A DNA stretch of 64,000 bases from Clostridium vincentii (GCF_002995745.1 NZ_PVXQ01000008.1:1-64000), one strand, 5' to 3'; shown: positions 1 through 9,533, numbered from the stretch's first letter. Numbers and translations are program-made. Notes: a model not told the origin generated them from the letters alone.

Positions 1-45
1 TTTTACAAGTATCATCCATTCTTCTTTAGATCTTCTTTCTGCCAT
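1..45 (-). CDS. IS66-family accessory protein TnpA, N-terminal 15 residues (partial)
   Basis: On the minus strand a TAGGAGGT ribosome binding site precedes an ATG at position 45. The frame reads MAERRSKEEWMILVK and runs off the left edge. A basic RRS-x-EEW start is typical of the small HTH accessory protein (TnpA) encoded first in IS66-family elements. The nearby IS66-type terminal sequence supports this. Only 15 residues are visible, so the family call rests mostly on the element end at 108-127. Confidence 0.5.
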   Translation of the reverse strand, partial: MAERRSKEEWMILVK

Positions 46-127
46 GCAAATTACCTCCTACTAAGTATAGGAGTATTATCACATTAATTTACTGCCAGTC
101 CTAGGTGATGAGTTATTTGACGCTTAC
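1..127 (-). mobile_element. End of an IS66-family insertion sequence
   Basis: Read on the minus strand from 127, the sequence begins GTAAGCGTCAAATAACTCAT, the GTAAGCG tip typical of IS66-family inverted repeats. About 80 bp further in lies the start of a tnpA-like gene. The rest of the element is left of the window. IS66 elements usually duplicate 8 bp of target; bases 128-135 (GATATATA) would be one copy. The insertion falls inside a lanM reading frame. Confidence 0.75.
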
Positions 128-1671
128 GATATATACTACTACATAGATTAGGAGTAAATGTGGAAAAAGATTTTTCGAAGGTTGTTTCTTCAGAAGTTGA
201 AGATATCTTACAAGGAGATGTACCGTATTTTTATTCTTATATAGACTCAAATAAGATAAAAAACTCAAAGGATGAAAACACTGATATATTTCTTGATGAA
301 TCTCCTTTAGATAAAGTTCTTATGAAGATAAATAACTTAAGTGGTAAAGATAAGGAAAGGCAACTATATTTTATCCATATGTCATTTTTAGCTAAGACAA
401 CAAATTCCCATAAGGATGAAACTAATACGCTTTTTTCTAACAATATAGTAGATAATACTATAAATAATAATGAACTTAGGGAATTAGCTGTACAAATTGG
501 AGACTATATCATTGATAAAAGCATTAGTGGATACAGTGAAAATAGATTAGATAGAACATGGATAAGCACTATATTAATAGGTAGAGATGAATGTAATTGG
601 TCTTTAGCTCCTGTTGGGAATAGCCTTTATGATGGAAATTCAGGTATAGCTCTTTTTCTTGGGCACTTAAATAAAGTAACAGGGAAAAATCGGTTTATAC
701 AGGCAGCTAGCGAAGCTATAGAGGGAGTAATACATGAGATAGAGGTGTTAGATACTAAATATCCATTTTTAATAGGTCCTTATAACGGTATTTCAGGTTA
801 TTTATATTCTATTTATCAGATTTATAAAATTACAGAAGAACCTAGATTTTTAAATGTTATAAAAGAAAAGATACATTTACTTTATGAATTAATACCAAAA
901 GATAAAAATATTGACGTTATTAGTGGTGTATCTGGAACTATAGGAGTTTTATTATCTATATATAATGATTCTAATGATGAAGATCTTAAAGAAAAACTAC
1001 TTCATGCATGTAAGTTATGTTTTAAGCATATTAAAGAGTCTAAGATAGAGTTTTTTGGTGATTCTATTGCTTGGGGTAGTGGAGGAATATATGTTCCTTG
1101 TACTGGTTTTGCTCATGGTAATGCAGGCATTATTTCTTATCTTATAAAGCTATATAAAATAGTAAAGGATGAGGACATACTAGATATTATAAAGAAAGCA
1201 TTAAATTATGAAAGACATTTTTATGCTCATGAACATAAAAATTGGTATTCTAGCGAAGAAAATAAGCACGTTAGTTTAGCTTGGTGTCATGGGGCTCCTG
1301 GTATACTTTTGAGTAGATTAATACTTAAAGAAAGTGGATATAATGATGACTATATAGACCATGAAATTAAAATAGCATTGGAAACAACTATGGAACAGGG
1401 CTTTGGTAACAATCCTAGCTTCTGTCATGGTGACTTAGGAAATCTTTCTATAGTTGAATATGCAGCAAAAGTATTGAAGGATAAAGACCTTCTGAATAGA
1501 TGCACAAATACTTTTAATTTTATGTTTAATAATGTTTTAAAAGATAGATGGGGTAATGGAGTATTTAGTGGAACTGAATCTATGGGCCTTATGATAGGAC
1601 TAGCTTCTTTTGGTTATGGATTATTAAGAGAAATAGATAAATCCTCAGTTCCAGAAATATTATGGTTTTAA
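128..1671 (+). pseudogene. Class II lanthipeptide synthetase LanM, cyclase half only, disrupted by IS66
   Basis: The C-terminal half of a LanM enzyme. LanM dehydrates Ser/Thr in the precursor and forms thioether rings; only the LanC-like cyclase part remains here. It opens with the GDVPYF motif that in LanM proteins marks the end of the dehydratase domain. The zinc and active-site residues of the cyclase are intact: H319 (GFAHG), C376 (WCHG) and C422-H423 (FCHG), counted from a GTG at 160. The coding frame continues without stop from 160 back to the IS tip at 127, so the gene was whole before insertion. An AGGAG about 5 bp before the GTG at 160 could allow translation of a 503-aa stand-alone cyclase. 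The intact LanM at 4440 has a comparable C-terminal half, which shows that about 480 N-terminal residues are missing here. Confidence 0.85.
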
Positions 1672-1721
1672 TAATAATTGCAAATTTTTGATGCGTAAAT
1701 AATTATTTAGGAGGAGTTTTT

Positions 1722-2603
1722 ATGACAAAGGTTCTAGAATTAAAGAATATAAGTAAAAAATATAAAGATTATTCGGCTTTAAATAAGGTGTCATTTTCAT
1801 TAGATGAAGGAGAAATAATAGGACTTGTAGGACCAAATGGTTCAGGAAAAACAACACTTATGAGAATAATCGTAGGTCTTACTAAGAATTTTGAAGGGGA
1901 AGTTCTATTAGAAGATGGCACTGCTATAGGATGTGTAATAGAAACACCAAGTTTTTATCCATTTATGACAGGCTATGAAAATTTAAAGTACTTTGCAAGT
2001 ATAAATGATGTAAGTATAGAAAAGGTAATGGAGACTACCGAGTTATTGGGATTAAAGGATGCTTTAAATAAGAAGGTTAAAGACTATTCTTTAGGGATGA
2101 AACAAAGATTAGGTATATTAGCAGCGCTTCTTAGGGATCCGAAGCTTCTTATTTTAGATGAACCGACTAATGGATTAGACCCAACTGGAATACATGAACT
2201 TAGAGAATATATAAAGGGAATAGCAAGAAAGAAGAAAATAACTGTTCTAATATCAAGTCATATATTATCTGAGTTAGAAAAGATATGTGATAAGGCTGTA
2301 ATAATAAAGCATGGTGAAATAGTAGATGTATTAAAGATTGATGACTTTAAAAATTCAAGTGAAGTTATATTAACTATAGGAATTGAGAATGTAATAGATG
2401 CTTCAAAAATATTTAAAGATAATAATATTGCTATTTTCAAGAGTGATAAAGATAGTATATCTATATCGGTAAACAAGGAAGAATCAAATGGAATAGTAAA
2501 TTTTTTAAATAATAATAATATAAAGTTTAATAGTTTATATGAGCAAAAGAGAACATTAGAAGATAAGTTCCTTGACTTAATGGAAGAAAATAACATTAAA
2601 TAA
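1722..2603 (+). CDS. ABC transporter ATPase, probable lantibiotic self-immunity (LanF-like)
   Basis: A 293-aa single-domain ATPase of the BcrA/LanF type that would energise a separate membrane partner. Walker A GPNGSGKTT is at residues 37-45, the signature SLGMKQR near 123 and Walker B LLILDEPTNGLDP near 142-154. A strong AGGAGG precedes the ATG. It lies 50 bp after the broken lanM and ends at a strong terminator. The likely membrane partner is the ABC-2 type permease at 3685, about 1.1 kb downstream, which has no ATPase of its own. Lantibiotic clusters usually carry such pairs to expel the mature peptide from the producer membrane. The immunity role is inferred from context. Confidence 0.8.
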   Translation: MTKVLELKNISKKYKDYSALNKVSFSLDEGEIIGLVGPNGSGKTTLMRIIVGLTKNFEGEVLLEDGTAIGCVIETPSFYPFMTGYENLKYFASINDVSIEKVMETTELLGLKDALNKKVKDYSLGMKQRLGILAALLRDPKLLILDEPTNGLDPTGIHELREYIKGIARKKKITVLISSHILSELEKICDKAVIIKHGEIVDVLKIDDFKNSSEVILTIGIENVIDASKIFKDNNIAIFKSDKDSISISVNKEESNGIVNFLNNNNIKFNSLYEQKRTLEDKFLDLMEENNIK

Positions 2604-2611
2604 AGTTTAAA

Positions 2612-2645
2612 ATAGCCTTAGCATAATATGCTAAGGCTATTTTTA
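2612..2645 (+). terminator. Rho-independent terminator after the LanF-like gene
   Basis: A perfect 13-bp stem (2612-2624 with 2628-2640) and a 3-nt loop are followed by a T run. It closes the lanM-remnant/ATPase transcript. Confidence 0.9.
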
Positions 2646-2845
2646 TAGTACGTCCATCATCGACGGACTATAATGGGTAGAAAGTCACCAGTGCTTAAGA
2701 TCAAACACATACATGAACACTAAGGGTGTCTATTAGGCGGTGAAATTTAAAGTCCAGTGTAGGTAAATTTCTGGCCTGACGGACATAAAATCTGATACAC
2801 GGATTGGCGTGTATCAGACGGCGGGTAGTCACCGTCTCCTACTTG
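2646..2845. other. Unexplained structured, G/C-richer intergenic element
   Basis: No ORF is seen. The stretch is visibly richer in G and C than its surroundings and has several perfect inverted repeats: an 11-bp stem (2791-2801 with 2808-2818, hexanucleotide loop), GACGG/CCGTC (2817-2821 with 2832-2836) and GTCC/GGAC near 2652-2668. This suggests a structured RNA or the remnant of a mobile element such as an omega-RNA or intron end. I recognise no family. Confidence 0.35.
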
Positions 2846-2879
2846 ATTAAACATATATAAGTAGAAGAAATTATTACCT

Positions 2880-3054
2880 TTCAAAAACTACATATTTTTT
2901 GAGTTTATTAGAGTACATTAGTTCACAAATTACTTTTATTTAATAGTTAAGTATATAAATGATTTCTACCTTACAGATGAATATATAATTTAATCAATGA
3001 ATGAGTTAGACAAAAGTAATTCATTAAATATTAAAAACAAAGGGGAAAAATCAC
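2880..3054 (+). promoter_or_regulatory. Promoter and leader of the first alpha precursor; duplicated upstream of the second
   Basis: A TATAAT lies at 2984-2989 with no good -35 at 17-18 bp, as expected for an activated promoter. Just upstream is ATAGTTAAGTATATAAATG, whose AGTTAAG core resembles half of an AgrA/LytTR site. Most of this region, from AAAAACTACATATTTTT to the ATTCATT repeat before the RBS, recurs upstream of the alpha precursor at 10225-10434 on the other strand. The leader RNA can fold AATGAAT with ATTCATT. Control by AgrA is inferred. Confidence 0.6.
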
Positions 3055-3261
3055 ATGAATAATAAGTTAATAAAGGATCCCGTATTAAGAGAAAAGATTA
3101 AAAACATAGAAGAAGATCCATCAGGAGATGCTATAGCGGAGTTAACTGAACAAGATTTAAATTCTTTAGCAGGGACAGGCTATTTATCTTACCTAAGTGT
3201 TTACCTTGGAAATAAAGGCGCGTACTGTACTTTAACTTTAGAATGCGGTTGTAGGCGTTAG
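3055..3261 (+). CDS. lanA1: Two-component lantibiotic alpha precursor peptide (haloduracin alpha/lacticin 3147 A1 type)
   Basis: A 68-aa precursor. The acidic leader contains SGDAIAELTEQDLNSLAG. The core of about 28 residues ends LGNKGAYCTLTLECGCRR. The LGNKGAYCTLT-x-EC stretch closely matches the lipid II-binding ring region of haloduracin alpha and lacticin 3147 A1. Three cysteines and several Ser/Thr allow up to three thioether rings. The last two cysteines are one residue apart (ECGC, as in mersacidin) rather than three apart as in haloduracin and in the second alpha gene at 10225, so the C-terminal ring would be smaller. The leader ends in AG rather than the classical GG. GGGG-rich RBS; a hairpin terminator follows 12 bp after the stop. 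Confidence 0.92.
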   Translation: MNNKLIKDPVLREKIKNIEEDPSGDAIAELTEQDLNSLAGTGYLSYLSVYLGNKGAYCTLTLECGCRR

Positions 3262-3272
3262 AGTATTGAAAG

Positions 3273-3301
3273 ATCAGTAATGTAATATTACTGATTTTTT
3301 T
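3273..3301 (+). terminator. Terminator/attenuator after the alpha precursor
   Basis: The inverted repeat TCAGTAAT/ATTACTGA is followed by a T run. Read-through would feed the downstream permease-lanM-lanT genes, giving more precursor mRNA than enzyme mRNA. Confidence 0.8.
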
Positions 3302-3484
3302 GTTTGTATCTGTAAATCATACTTTCAAAAATTACGTATTTAGTGATTAAATTTCTTATATGAAACTCAAAAATTATATAAATATAACATATAACTACAT
3401 AGACCAAAATTTGAGGTTTATATGTTTTATAATTTAACTATAAATAGAATTAGTTAAAATAATAGATTAAAAGGAGGGAAAGTA

Positions 3485-3670
3485 ATGCTAGATATAAACG
3501 CTTTTCTTGAAAATTCAAAAAGATTAGATAATAGTATAAATGATGATGTATTAACTGAATTGAGTAACGAAGAAGTTGATATGATTATGGCAGTAGGTAA
3601 TTCAATTGAAGGTGGCAAATGGTTTTTAAATGAAGATATGAATTACCTAATTAATAAAAATATGATTTGA
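3485..3670 (+). CDS. Small leader-like peptide, possible decayed lanthipeptide precursor
   Basis: A 61-aa ORF with a strong AAGGAGGG RBS. Residues 24-37 (LTELSNEEVDMIMA) look like a class II lanthipeptide leader of the lacticin 481 type, which end in acidic-hydrophobic repeats before the cleavage site. The expected core that follows has no cysteine at all and little Ser/Thr, so it cannot form lanthionine rings. It could be a precursor that lost its core, a leader-only decoy that binds LanM, or a small immunity peptide. It overlaps the RBS region of the permease at 3685, so the two are probably translationally coupled. Function not known. Confidence 0.55.
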   Translation: MLDINAFLENSKRLDNSINDDVLTELSNEEVDMIMAVGNSIEGGKWFLNEDMNYLINKNMI

Positions 3671-3684
3671 AGGGAGGAATAACT

Positions 3685-4413
3685 TTGATTAAGTTATTTA
3701 AATTATCAGTATTAGAATTACAAAAAATATTTAAGACTAAAGGTATATATTTGGGTATAGTAATAGCTATGCTTTTTTCAATAGCTATTGGTATTCAAGC
3801 TAAAATAGCACCTGAATCATTTAATAGTAAACATGTAATGAGTTTTTTCTCAACTATTTCAAATTTAGTTTTTATGGTATATGCTTCAAAATCTTTAGGG
3901 GATGAATTTCAACTTAAGACATCCACACAATTATTTACAAGTAAGCAATCAAGAGTAACAATAATACTTTCAAAAATCTTAAGTATTATATTATTATCAT
4001 TAGTTATGGCCATTATAAGTGCTGTAATAATTATACTATTCAAATTTGTACTAAAAGAGCAACTAACAGTTACAATAGTTTTAAGCGATTTATGGGTTCA
4101 AATATATACTTTTGCAGTATATGCATTTGTTGTAAGTACTTTTGCTATTTTAGTAACTACGATTACTTTAAATACAACATCTACTATAGTAACGACATTA
4201 GGAGCATTTTTTATTGCCCCAAGTATAATTGCTATGATTATAGATAAGTTCCCAGAATTTGAAAATGAACTAAAGTTAATTCCATTTTATTCAGCAGATA
4301 GTCTTACAGCTTATCACAACGTAGGACTATTTGGAGTTATATTAATTATAGCTTTTGGAATTATAGTTCTTATTTCAAATATTATGCTTATTAAAAACAT
4401 GGATTTAAGATAA
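3685..4413 (+). CDS. ABC-2 type permease, probable lantibiotic immunity (LanE/LanG-like)
   Basis: About 242 aa from a TTG at 3685 that has GGGAGG seven bases upstream; a TTG at 3667 is less likely. It has about six hydrophobic segments: residues near 20-40, 55-75, 95-125, 140-170, 175-195 and 220-240. The N-terminus FKLSVLELQKIFKTKG is the usual amphipathic entry of LanE/LanG/BcrB permeases. There is no ATPase domain, so it probably works with the ATPase at 1722. It lies between the small ORF and lanM2 with short gaps (26 bp to lanM2), consistent with one transcript. Confidence 0.8.
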   Translation: MIKLFKLSVLELQKIFKTKGIYLGIVIAMLFSIAIGIQAKIAPESFNSKHVMSFFSTISNLVFMVYASKSLGDEFQLKTSTQLFTSKQSRVTIILSKILSIILLSLVMAIISAVIIILFKFVLKEQLTVTIVLSDLWVQIYTFAVYAFVVSTFAILVTTITLNTTSTIVTTLGAFFIAPSIIAMIIDKFPEFENELKLIPFYSADSLTAYHNVGLFGVILIIAFGIIVLISNIMLIKNMDLR

Positions 4414-4439
4414 AAATATACCTTGAAAGGGTTGGGAAA

Positions 4440-7334
4440 ATGAAAGAACTTAAATATAAAGAATTTATAAATGAAATACTAAAAAATGATTATTCTAATC
4501 ATTTATATGTGGAACAGGGTGTATTTGATAACTTTTATGTGCCTTTTCTAAGTTATATGGAAAATAAAGTGTTTGAGTTTCTACAACATAATATTTCTAA
4601 TTTAAAGGTTAAGGAAGATACAGTACTTGAAAGTATACTATGTTCAAGTAAAGAAAGTTTAATAGAAGTAGCTTTAAAAACACTTATAACTGAATTTTAT
4701 CAGAAGAAGTCAAATGAACGTTTAGGTGGGACTAGTTCTAAAGAAATTTATGAATCTTATAACTTATCCCTTAAAAATGTAGCTAATATAAAAGAGATTT
4801 TAAATAAGTATGAAGTTTTAAGTTATCTTATATATCAAAGAATTACAGCTAAGTATAATCTTATAGAAGAATCTATAACAAACTTAGTTAAAGATATAAG
4901 TAAACTAAGAATTAAGTTTAATAAAAAGTTTAGTAGTCTTGAAAGTATAAGCTTAAATAATGGAGACACTCATAATGGGGGCAAAAGTGTTCTGATATTT
5001 AATTTTGATAATGAAGAAAAGTTAGTGTATAAACCACATGGTCTTGAAGGTGATGAGGCCTTAAATAATATATATGAGTATATAAATGATAAGAAAACTT
5101 TAAAGACAAAGCTTTATAATACAAATATAATAAATAAAGGAATTTATGGATGGCAAGAGTTTATAAAATATGAATGTTGCTTGAATAGGGAAGAGCCTTC
5201 AAATTACTATTATAAAATAGGAGCTATCTTAGCTATATTTAATATATTAAAAACTGGAGATATACATTCTGAGAATATAATAGCTTCAAAGGATAATCCT
5301 GCATTAATAGATCTTGAAACCTTACTTACCAATGATAATACAGAAGGTTTAGAAGATAATTTGCTTTTAGCATACTTTTTAGAAATAAACGATTCTGTTT
5401 TAGGTTGTTATATTCTACCTCAAAATCTTGAATACTCAACAATCGATATAGATTTAAGTGGACTTTCTGGCGATGCTGGAAAAAAATCGAGTAAGATTAC
5501 TTACTTAGAATTAAAGGATGCAGGTACTGATAAAATACGATTTGAAAAAGAGTTTGTAGTATCAACTGAAAATAATAATAAGCCTATAATGAATGGAAAA
5601 AAGTTAAATGCGTTAGAATTTACTTCCGAAATAGAGAGTGGATTTAAAGAGGTCTATTCCTTAATAAAGAATAATAAGCAAGAATTTTTAACGTTATTAT
5701 ATAGAGTTTTAAATAGAGGGGTATATCGTCAAGTTCTTAGACCAACATTTATATATAGTAAGTATCTTCAAGCTTCATACCATCCAAAGTATCTTAAGAC
5801 ATTTGAAGCTAGACTTAATTTATTTAATATTATAAAAGATAGTGATGCTAGAACCTTTAATAATAATAAGATAAAAAATGAAAAATGTCTTAAAGAAATT
5901 GAAAGCCTTATGGAAGATGATATTCCATACTTTGCTTCCGATTTTTCATCTAAGGCGTTATATGTAAATAGCAGTAGTATAATAGATAATTATTTTGTAA
6001 CAACAATAAAAGACATAATAACAAAGAGAGATATTAATGATTTAACTATGAAAAAGCAAGTCGCTTATATTAGAAATTCTTTATTAACTACTAAAGAAGA
6101 CATATTTCATAATGATTCATATAAAGGTGAACGCATAGCTATATCAAAGGATAATATAGATTTTTCTTTAAGATCTATCGGTGATTATATATATGATAGA
6201 GCCATATTTAATACAAATAAAACATCATGTACTTATCCTAATTTAAATATGCATGGAAATAAGATGTTAATAGGACCAATTAATTATTCATTGTATGATG
6301 GTGGCGGTCTTATACTTTTCTTATATGCCCTAGGAAAAGAACTTAAAAGTGATAAATACTTATCTTTAGCAAAGGCATCTTTAAAAGGGGTAGAAGAACT
6401 TACTATACAGGATAGTAATACACCTATGGCATCATCAGCATTTTCAGGAATAGGCTCATTAATATACATTTACTTCAATCTTAGTCATTTAATGAATGAT
6501 GATAGCTTTCATGAGAAGTATATAAAATATATTAATGAATTTAATAATTATGAAATAGGTAAAATTGATAGTTTTGATTTGATTGGAGGAGCATCAGGCA
6601 TTGTAATCTTAGCTTTAAATATATATAAGCAGTCAAAAGATGAAGTAGCTTTATCTGTAGCAAAGAAGTATGTTACATACCTTTATGATCATCTAAAATA
6701 TAGTGAAAGATGGAATTATCTATCAGGATTTGCTCATGGATATAGCGGGTTTGCATTAGCTTTATTAAAGGCAGCATCTATATTAAAAAATGAAGATTAT
6801 TATAATCTTTCGTTAAAAATAATTAAAAAAGAAGATTCTTTATATAGAGAAGATATTAAAAATTGGATAGATTTAAGAAGTAAAGATAATTCAGCTTTAA
6901 ATTATTGGTGTCATGGAGCTGCTGGAATACTTTTAGCAAGAGTAAAGATGTCTAATTATATAAAAGAAGAACATAAGGAAATTGTAATGTGTAAAATTCC
7001 TGAAGCTTTAGAAGCATTTATAGCTAATGGATTTAAGAAATCATCAAATCATAGTTTATGTCATGGTACATTAGGCAATATAGATATATTAAGGACTATA
7101 GCCAAAGAACTTAATTTGCCAGAATTAGAAAATAAAAGTGAAAAAATATTTAAAGAGTGCATAAATTATATGGCAGAAGATGGTGTGAAGTATGGACTGT
7201 ACGGTGCTTTAGGAATGGTAAACTTTATGACAGGGATTTCTGGTATAGGCTATAGTATTCTTCGCAAAAAAAATCCAACACTCCCGTCTGTATTAGCGCT
7301 TGAAGTTGTACGTAGGGAGATGATTAATAGATGA
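4440..7334 (+). CDS. lanM: Class II lanthipeptide synthetase LanM (intact)
   Basis: A 964-aa bifunctional enzyme of full family length. The N-terminal dehydratase domain (about 90-480) has kinase-like motifs: K198 in VYKPHG, D274/H276 in TGDIHSEN and D291/E293 in LIDLETLL. These phosphorylate and eliminate Ser/Thr hydroxyls. The C-terminal LanC-like cyclase (about 540-964) keeps H766 (GFAHG) and zinc ligands C824 (WCHG) and C874-H875 (LCHG). It overlaps lanT by 4 bp (ATGA), so they are translationally coupled. In haloduracin and lacticin 3147 each of alpha and beta has its own LanM; with the other lanM split by IS66, this enzyme may have to serve all three precursors, or only one class may be modified. 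Confidence 0.95.
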   Translation: MKELKYKEFINEILKNDYSNHLYVEQGVFDNFYVPFLSYMENKVFEFLQHNISNLKVKEDTVLESILCSSKESLIEVALKTLITEFYQKKSNERLGGTSSKEIYESYNLSLKNVANIKEILNKYEVLSYLIYQRITAKYNLIEESITNLVKDISKLRIKFNKKFSSLESISLNNGDTHNGGKSVLIFNFDNEEKLVYKPHGLEGDEALNNIYEYINDKKTLKTKLYNTNIINKGIYGWQEFIKYECCLNREEPSNYYYKIGAILAIFNILKTGDIHSENIIASKDNPALIDLETLLTNDNTEGLEDNLLLAYFLEINDSVLGCYILPQNLEYSTIDIDLSGLSGDAGKKSSKITYLELKDAGTDKIRFEKEFVVSTENNNKPIMNGKKLNALEFTSEIESGFKEVYSLIKNNKQEFLTLLYRVLNRGVYRQVLRPTFIYSKYLQASYHPKYLKTFEARLNLFNIIKDSDARTFNNNKIKNEKCLKEIESLMEDDIPYFASDFSSKALYVNSSSIIDNYFVTTIKDIITKRDINDLTMKKQVAYIRNSLLTTKEDIFHNDSYKGERIAISKDNIDFSLRSIGDYIYDRAIFNTNKTSCTYPNLNMHGNKMLIGPINYSLYDGGGLILFLYALGKELKSDKYLSLAKASLKGVEELTIQDSNTPMASSAFSGIGSLIYIYFNLSHLMNDDSFHEKYIKYINEFNNYEIGKIDSFDLIGGASGIVILALNIYKQSKDEVALSVAKKYVTYLYDHLKYSERWNYLSGFAHGYSGFALALLKAASILKNEDYYNLSLKIIKKEDSLYREDIKNWIDLRSKDNSALNYWCHGAAGILLARVKMSNYIKEEHKEIVMCKIPEALEAFIANGFKKSSNHSLCHGTLGNIDILRTIAKELNLPELENKSEKIFKECINYMAEDGVKYGLYGALGMVNFMTGISGIGYSILRKKNPTLPSVLALEVVRREMINR

Positions 7335-9484
7335 ATATAAAACATCAAAAGAAAGTGCCTTATATTGAGCAAATGCAACAAACAGAATGTGGTTTATGTT
7401 GTGCTGCTATGATTTTAAGGTATTATGAAAGTAATGAATCATTATCTGAATTTAGAGAATATCTTGAAGCTGGAAGAGATGGCCTTAAAATCTCTCAAAT
7501 AAGTGATTATCTTAAGAATAGGTCATTTGAGACACATATTTATAAAGCAAGCGTGAATAACTTAAAAAAACTTCCTATGCCATCTGTGGTATTTTGGAAC
7601 AATGAGCACTTTGTAGTATTAGAAAAAACTACAAATTCTTATTTTGTAATAGTAGACCCTGCCTTTGGTAGAAGAAATATTAATATAACTGATTTTAAAG
7701 AACAATATTCTAATATAATTTTAACTATAACTCCTACAAAAGAGTTTGTTCCAAAAACAAAGAAACAAAATATATGGAAACCTATATTAAAGAACTTGTT
7801 AGAAAAAAAAATATTGTTTTTAAAAGTAATGTTACTTTCGGTAGTGACTTATTTTATAAGTATATCGATTCCTATGATGGTTCAATATCTAATAGATGAA
7901 ATTGCATTGAAAAATAATCCTGCATTATTAAGTAAATATATTTTAATGGTTGTAGGGATAATTTCAATATTTGGAGTATTAACTTTAGTAAGAGGAAATA
8001 ATCTTATAAAACTTCAAGTGGATTTTGATAAATATCTTAATAAGAGTACTATAAAAAAATTGCTTAAATTACCATATAAGTATTTTGAAGTTAGATCTAA
8101 TGGTGATTTGTTATTTAGGTTAAATAGTTTGCATGTAATTAGAGATATTATGTCAGAGCAAGTGCTTCAAGGGGTACTAAATATAGGTGCATTAGTCTTC
8201 ATATTAGTATATATGTCTCAACAATCAATAATACTTACTTTAGTAGCCATCGGTTTATTTTTAATAACGGGCCTTTTTATCCTTTATATGAGACCCATTA
8301 TGATGGAAGCAAACCAATATGAGATAGTTGAAAGTACAAAGCTTCAATCACTTCAAGTAGAAACAGTTTATTCTATCCTTGGAATAAAAACTACAGCTAT
8401 TGAAAAAGAAATATATAAAAATTGGGAAAATAAATATGAAAACGCTGTGGATAAATATAGTTATAGATGTAAAACTTTAAATATCTATAGTACAGTACTT
8501 TCGTTAACACAAACCATAAATCCTTTTATACTATTAACGCTCGGTATATATGAATATTTTATTGGTAAAGTTAGCGTAGGTGAGGTTATTGCCTTTTATT
8601 CACTAGCTAATACCTTCTTCTCAGCAGGAGTATCATTATTTCAAACATGGAATAACTTCCTTTTATCAACATCTTATCTAGAAAGATTAAAGGATATTAC
8701 AGATGCAGAATCTGAATATAACCCTGAAAACCCACAAGAGTTAAAAGTATCTGGTGATATAAAGCTAGATAATGTTTCTTTTGCTTATACTAATACATCG
8801 GAGAATGTGATAAAAGATTTAAGTCTTCATATAAAGAAGGGACAAAAAGTTGCTATTGTAGGCGCATCAGGCTCTGGTAAGAGTACCTTAAGTAAGATTC
8901 TTTTAGGTCTTTATGAGACTTCAAAAGGAGATATTTATTATGATGATATTAACTTTAAATGTTTAAATAAACAAGCTATAAGAAGGCAATTAGGTGTAGT
9001 TCCACAAGATATATCTTTATTTAATAAATCTATATATGAAAATATAAAGATGAATAAAGAAAATGTAACTATGGATAATATAAAACATGCAGCAAATATT
9101 GCTCAAATAGCAGATGAAATAGAAAGTATGCCTATGGGATATCATACATTAGTTTCTGATATGGGACTTAACCTTTCAGGAGGACAAAGACAAAGAATAG
9201 CTTTAGCTAGAGCCATTTTAAGTAACCCTAAGATTATAATTTTAGATGAATCTACAAGTTCTTTAGACTCTGTAAATGAAATGAAAGTATCGAATTACTT
9301 TAAAGATATAGGATGTACACGTATAGTAATAGCTCATAGATTATCAACAATTATTGATTCAGATGTTATATATGTTATGAATAAAGGAAGAATAGTTGAA
9401 TCAGGTACACATGGAGAATTAATGCTTTTAAATGGATTATATACAAATCTATATAGAGCTAAAGAAGAAAAAAAGGTAAGTTAA
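7331..9484 (+). CDS. lanT: Peptidase-containing ABC exporter LanT (C39 peptidase)
   Basis: A 717-aa exporter that cuts the leader and secretes the lantibiotic. The C39 peptidase domain (1-130) has catalytic C20 (TECGLCC), H93 (NNEHFVVL) and D109 (VDPAFG). It is followed by a six-helix membrane domain (about 160-440) and an ATPase with Walker A GASGSGKST, signature LSGGQRQR, Walker B IIILDESTSSLD and H-loop IAHRLS. All catalytic residues are present. The beta precursor has a classical GG site; the alpha leaders end in AG, also acceptable to C39 peptidases. It is the last gene before a long terminator. Confidence 0.95.
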   Translation: MNIKHQKKVPYIEQMQQTECGLCCAAMILRYYESNESLSEFREYLEAGRDGLKISQISDYLKNRSFETHIYKASVNNLKKLPMPSVVFWNNEHFVVLEKTTNSYFVIVDPAFGRRNINITDFKEQYSNIILTITPTKEFVPKTKKQNIWKPILKNLLEKKILFLKVMLLSVVTYFISISIPMMVQYLIDEIALKNNPALLSKYILMVVGIISIFGVLTLVRGNNLIKLQVDFDKYLNKSTIKKLLKLPYKYFEVRSNGDLLFRLNSLHVIRDIMSEQVLQGVLNIGALVFILVYMSQQSIILTLVAIGLFLITGLFILYMRPIMMEANQYEIVESTKLQSLQVETVYSILGIKTTAIEKEIYKNWENKYENAVDKYSYRCKTLNIYSTVLSLTQTINPFILLTLGIYEYFIGKVSVGEVIAFYSLANTFFSAGVSLFQTWNNFLLSTSYLERLKDITDAESEYNPENPQELKVSGDIKLDNVSFAYTNTSENVIKDLSLHIKKGQKVAIVGASGSGKSTLSKILLGLYETSKGDIYYDDINFKCLNKQAIRRQLGVVPQDISLFNKSIYENIKMNKENVTMDNIKHAANIAQIADEIESMPMGYHTLVSDMGLNLSGGQRQRIALARAILSNPKIIILDESTSSLDSVNEMKVSNYFKDIGCTRIVIAHRLSTIIDSDVIYVMNKGRIVESGTHGELMLLNGLYTNLYRAKEEKKVS

Positions 9485-9488
9485 AAAT

Positions 9489-9533
9489 AGAAGGTTAGAT
9501 GTTAAAATCATTATTTTAACATCTAACCTTCTT
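9489..9533 (+). terminator. Strong terminator after lanT
   Basis: A 20-bp perfect stem (9489-9508 with 9513-9532) with a 4-nt loop, followed by TTTAAAT. Confidence 0.85.

Noticed and set aside
2646..2845. Group II intron end or cyclic-di-GMP riboswitch
   Set aside because: No GUGYG start, domain V or riboswitch consensus could be found; left as unclassified structure.
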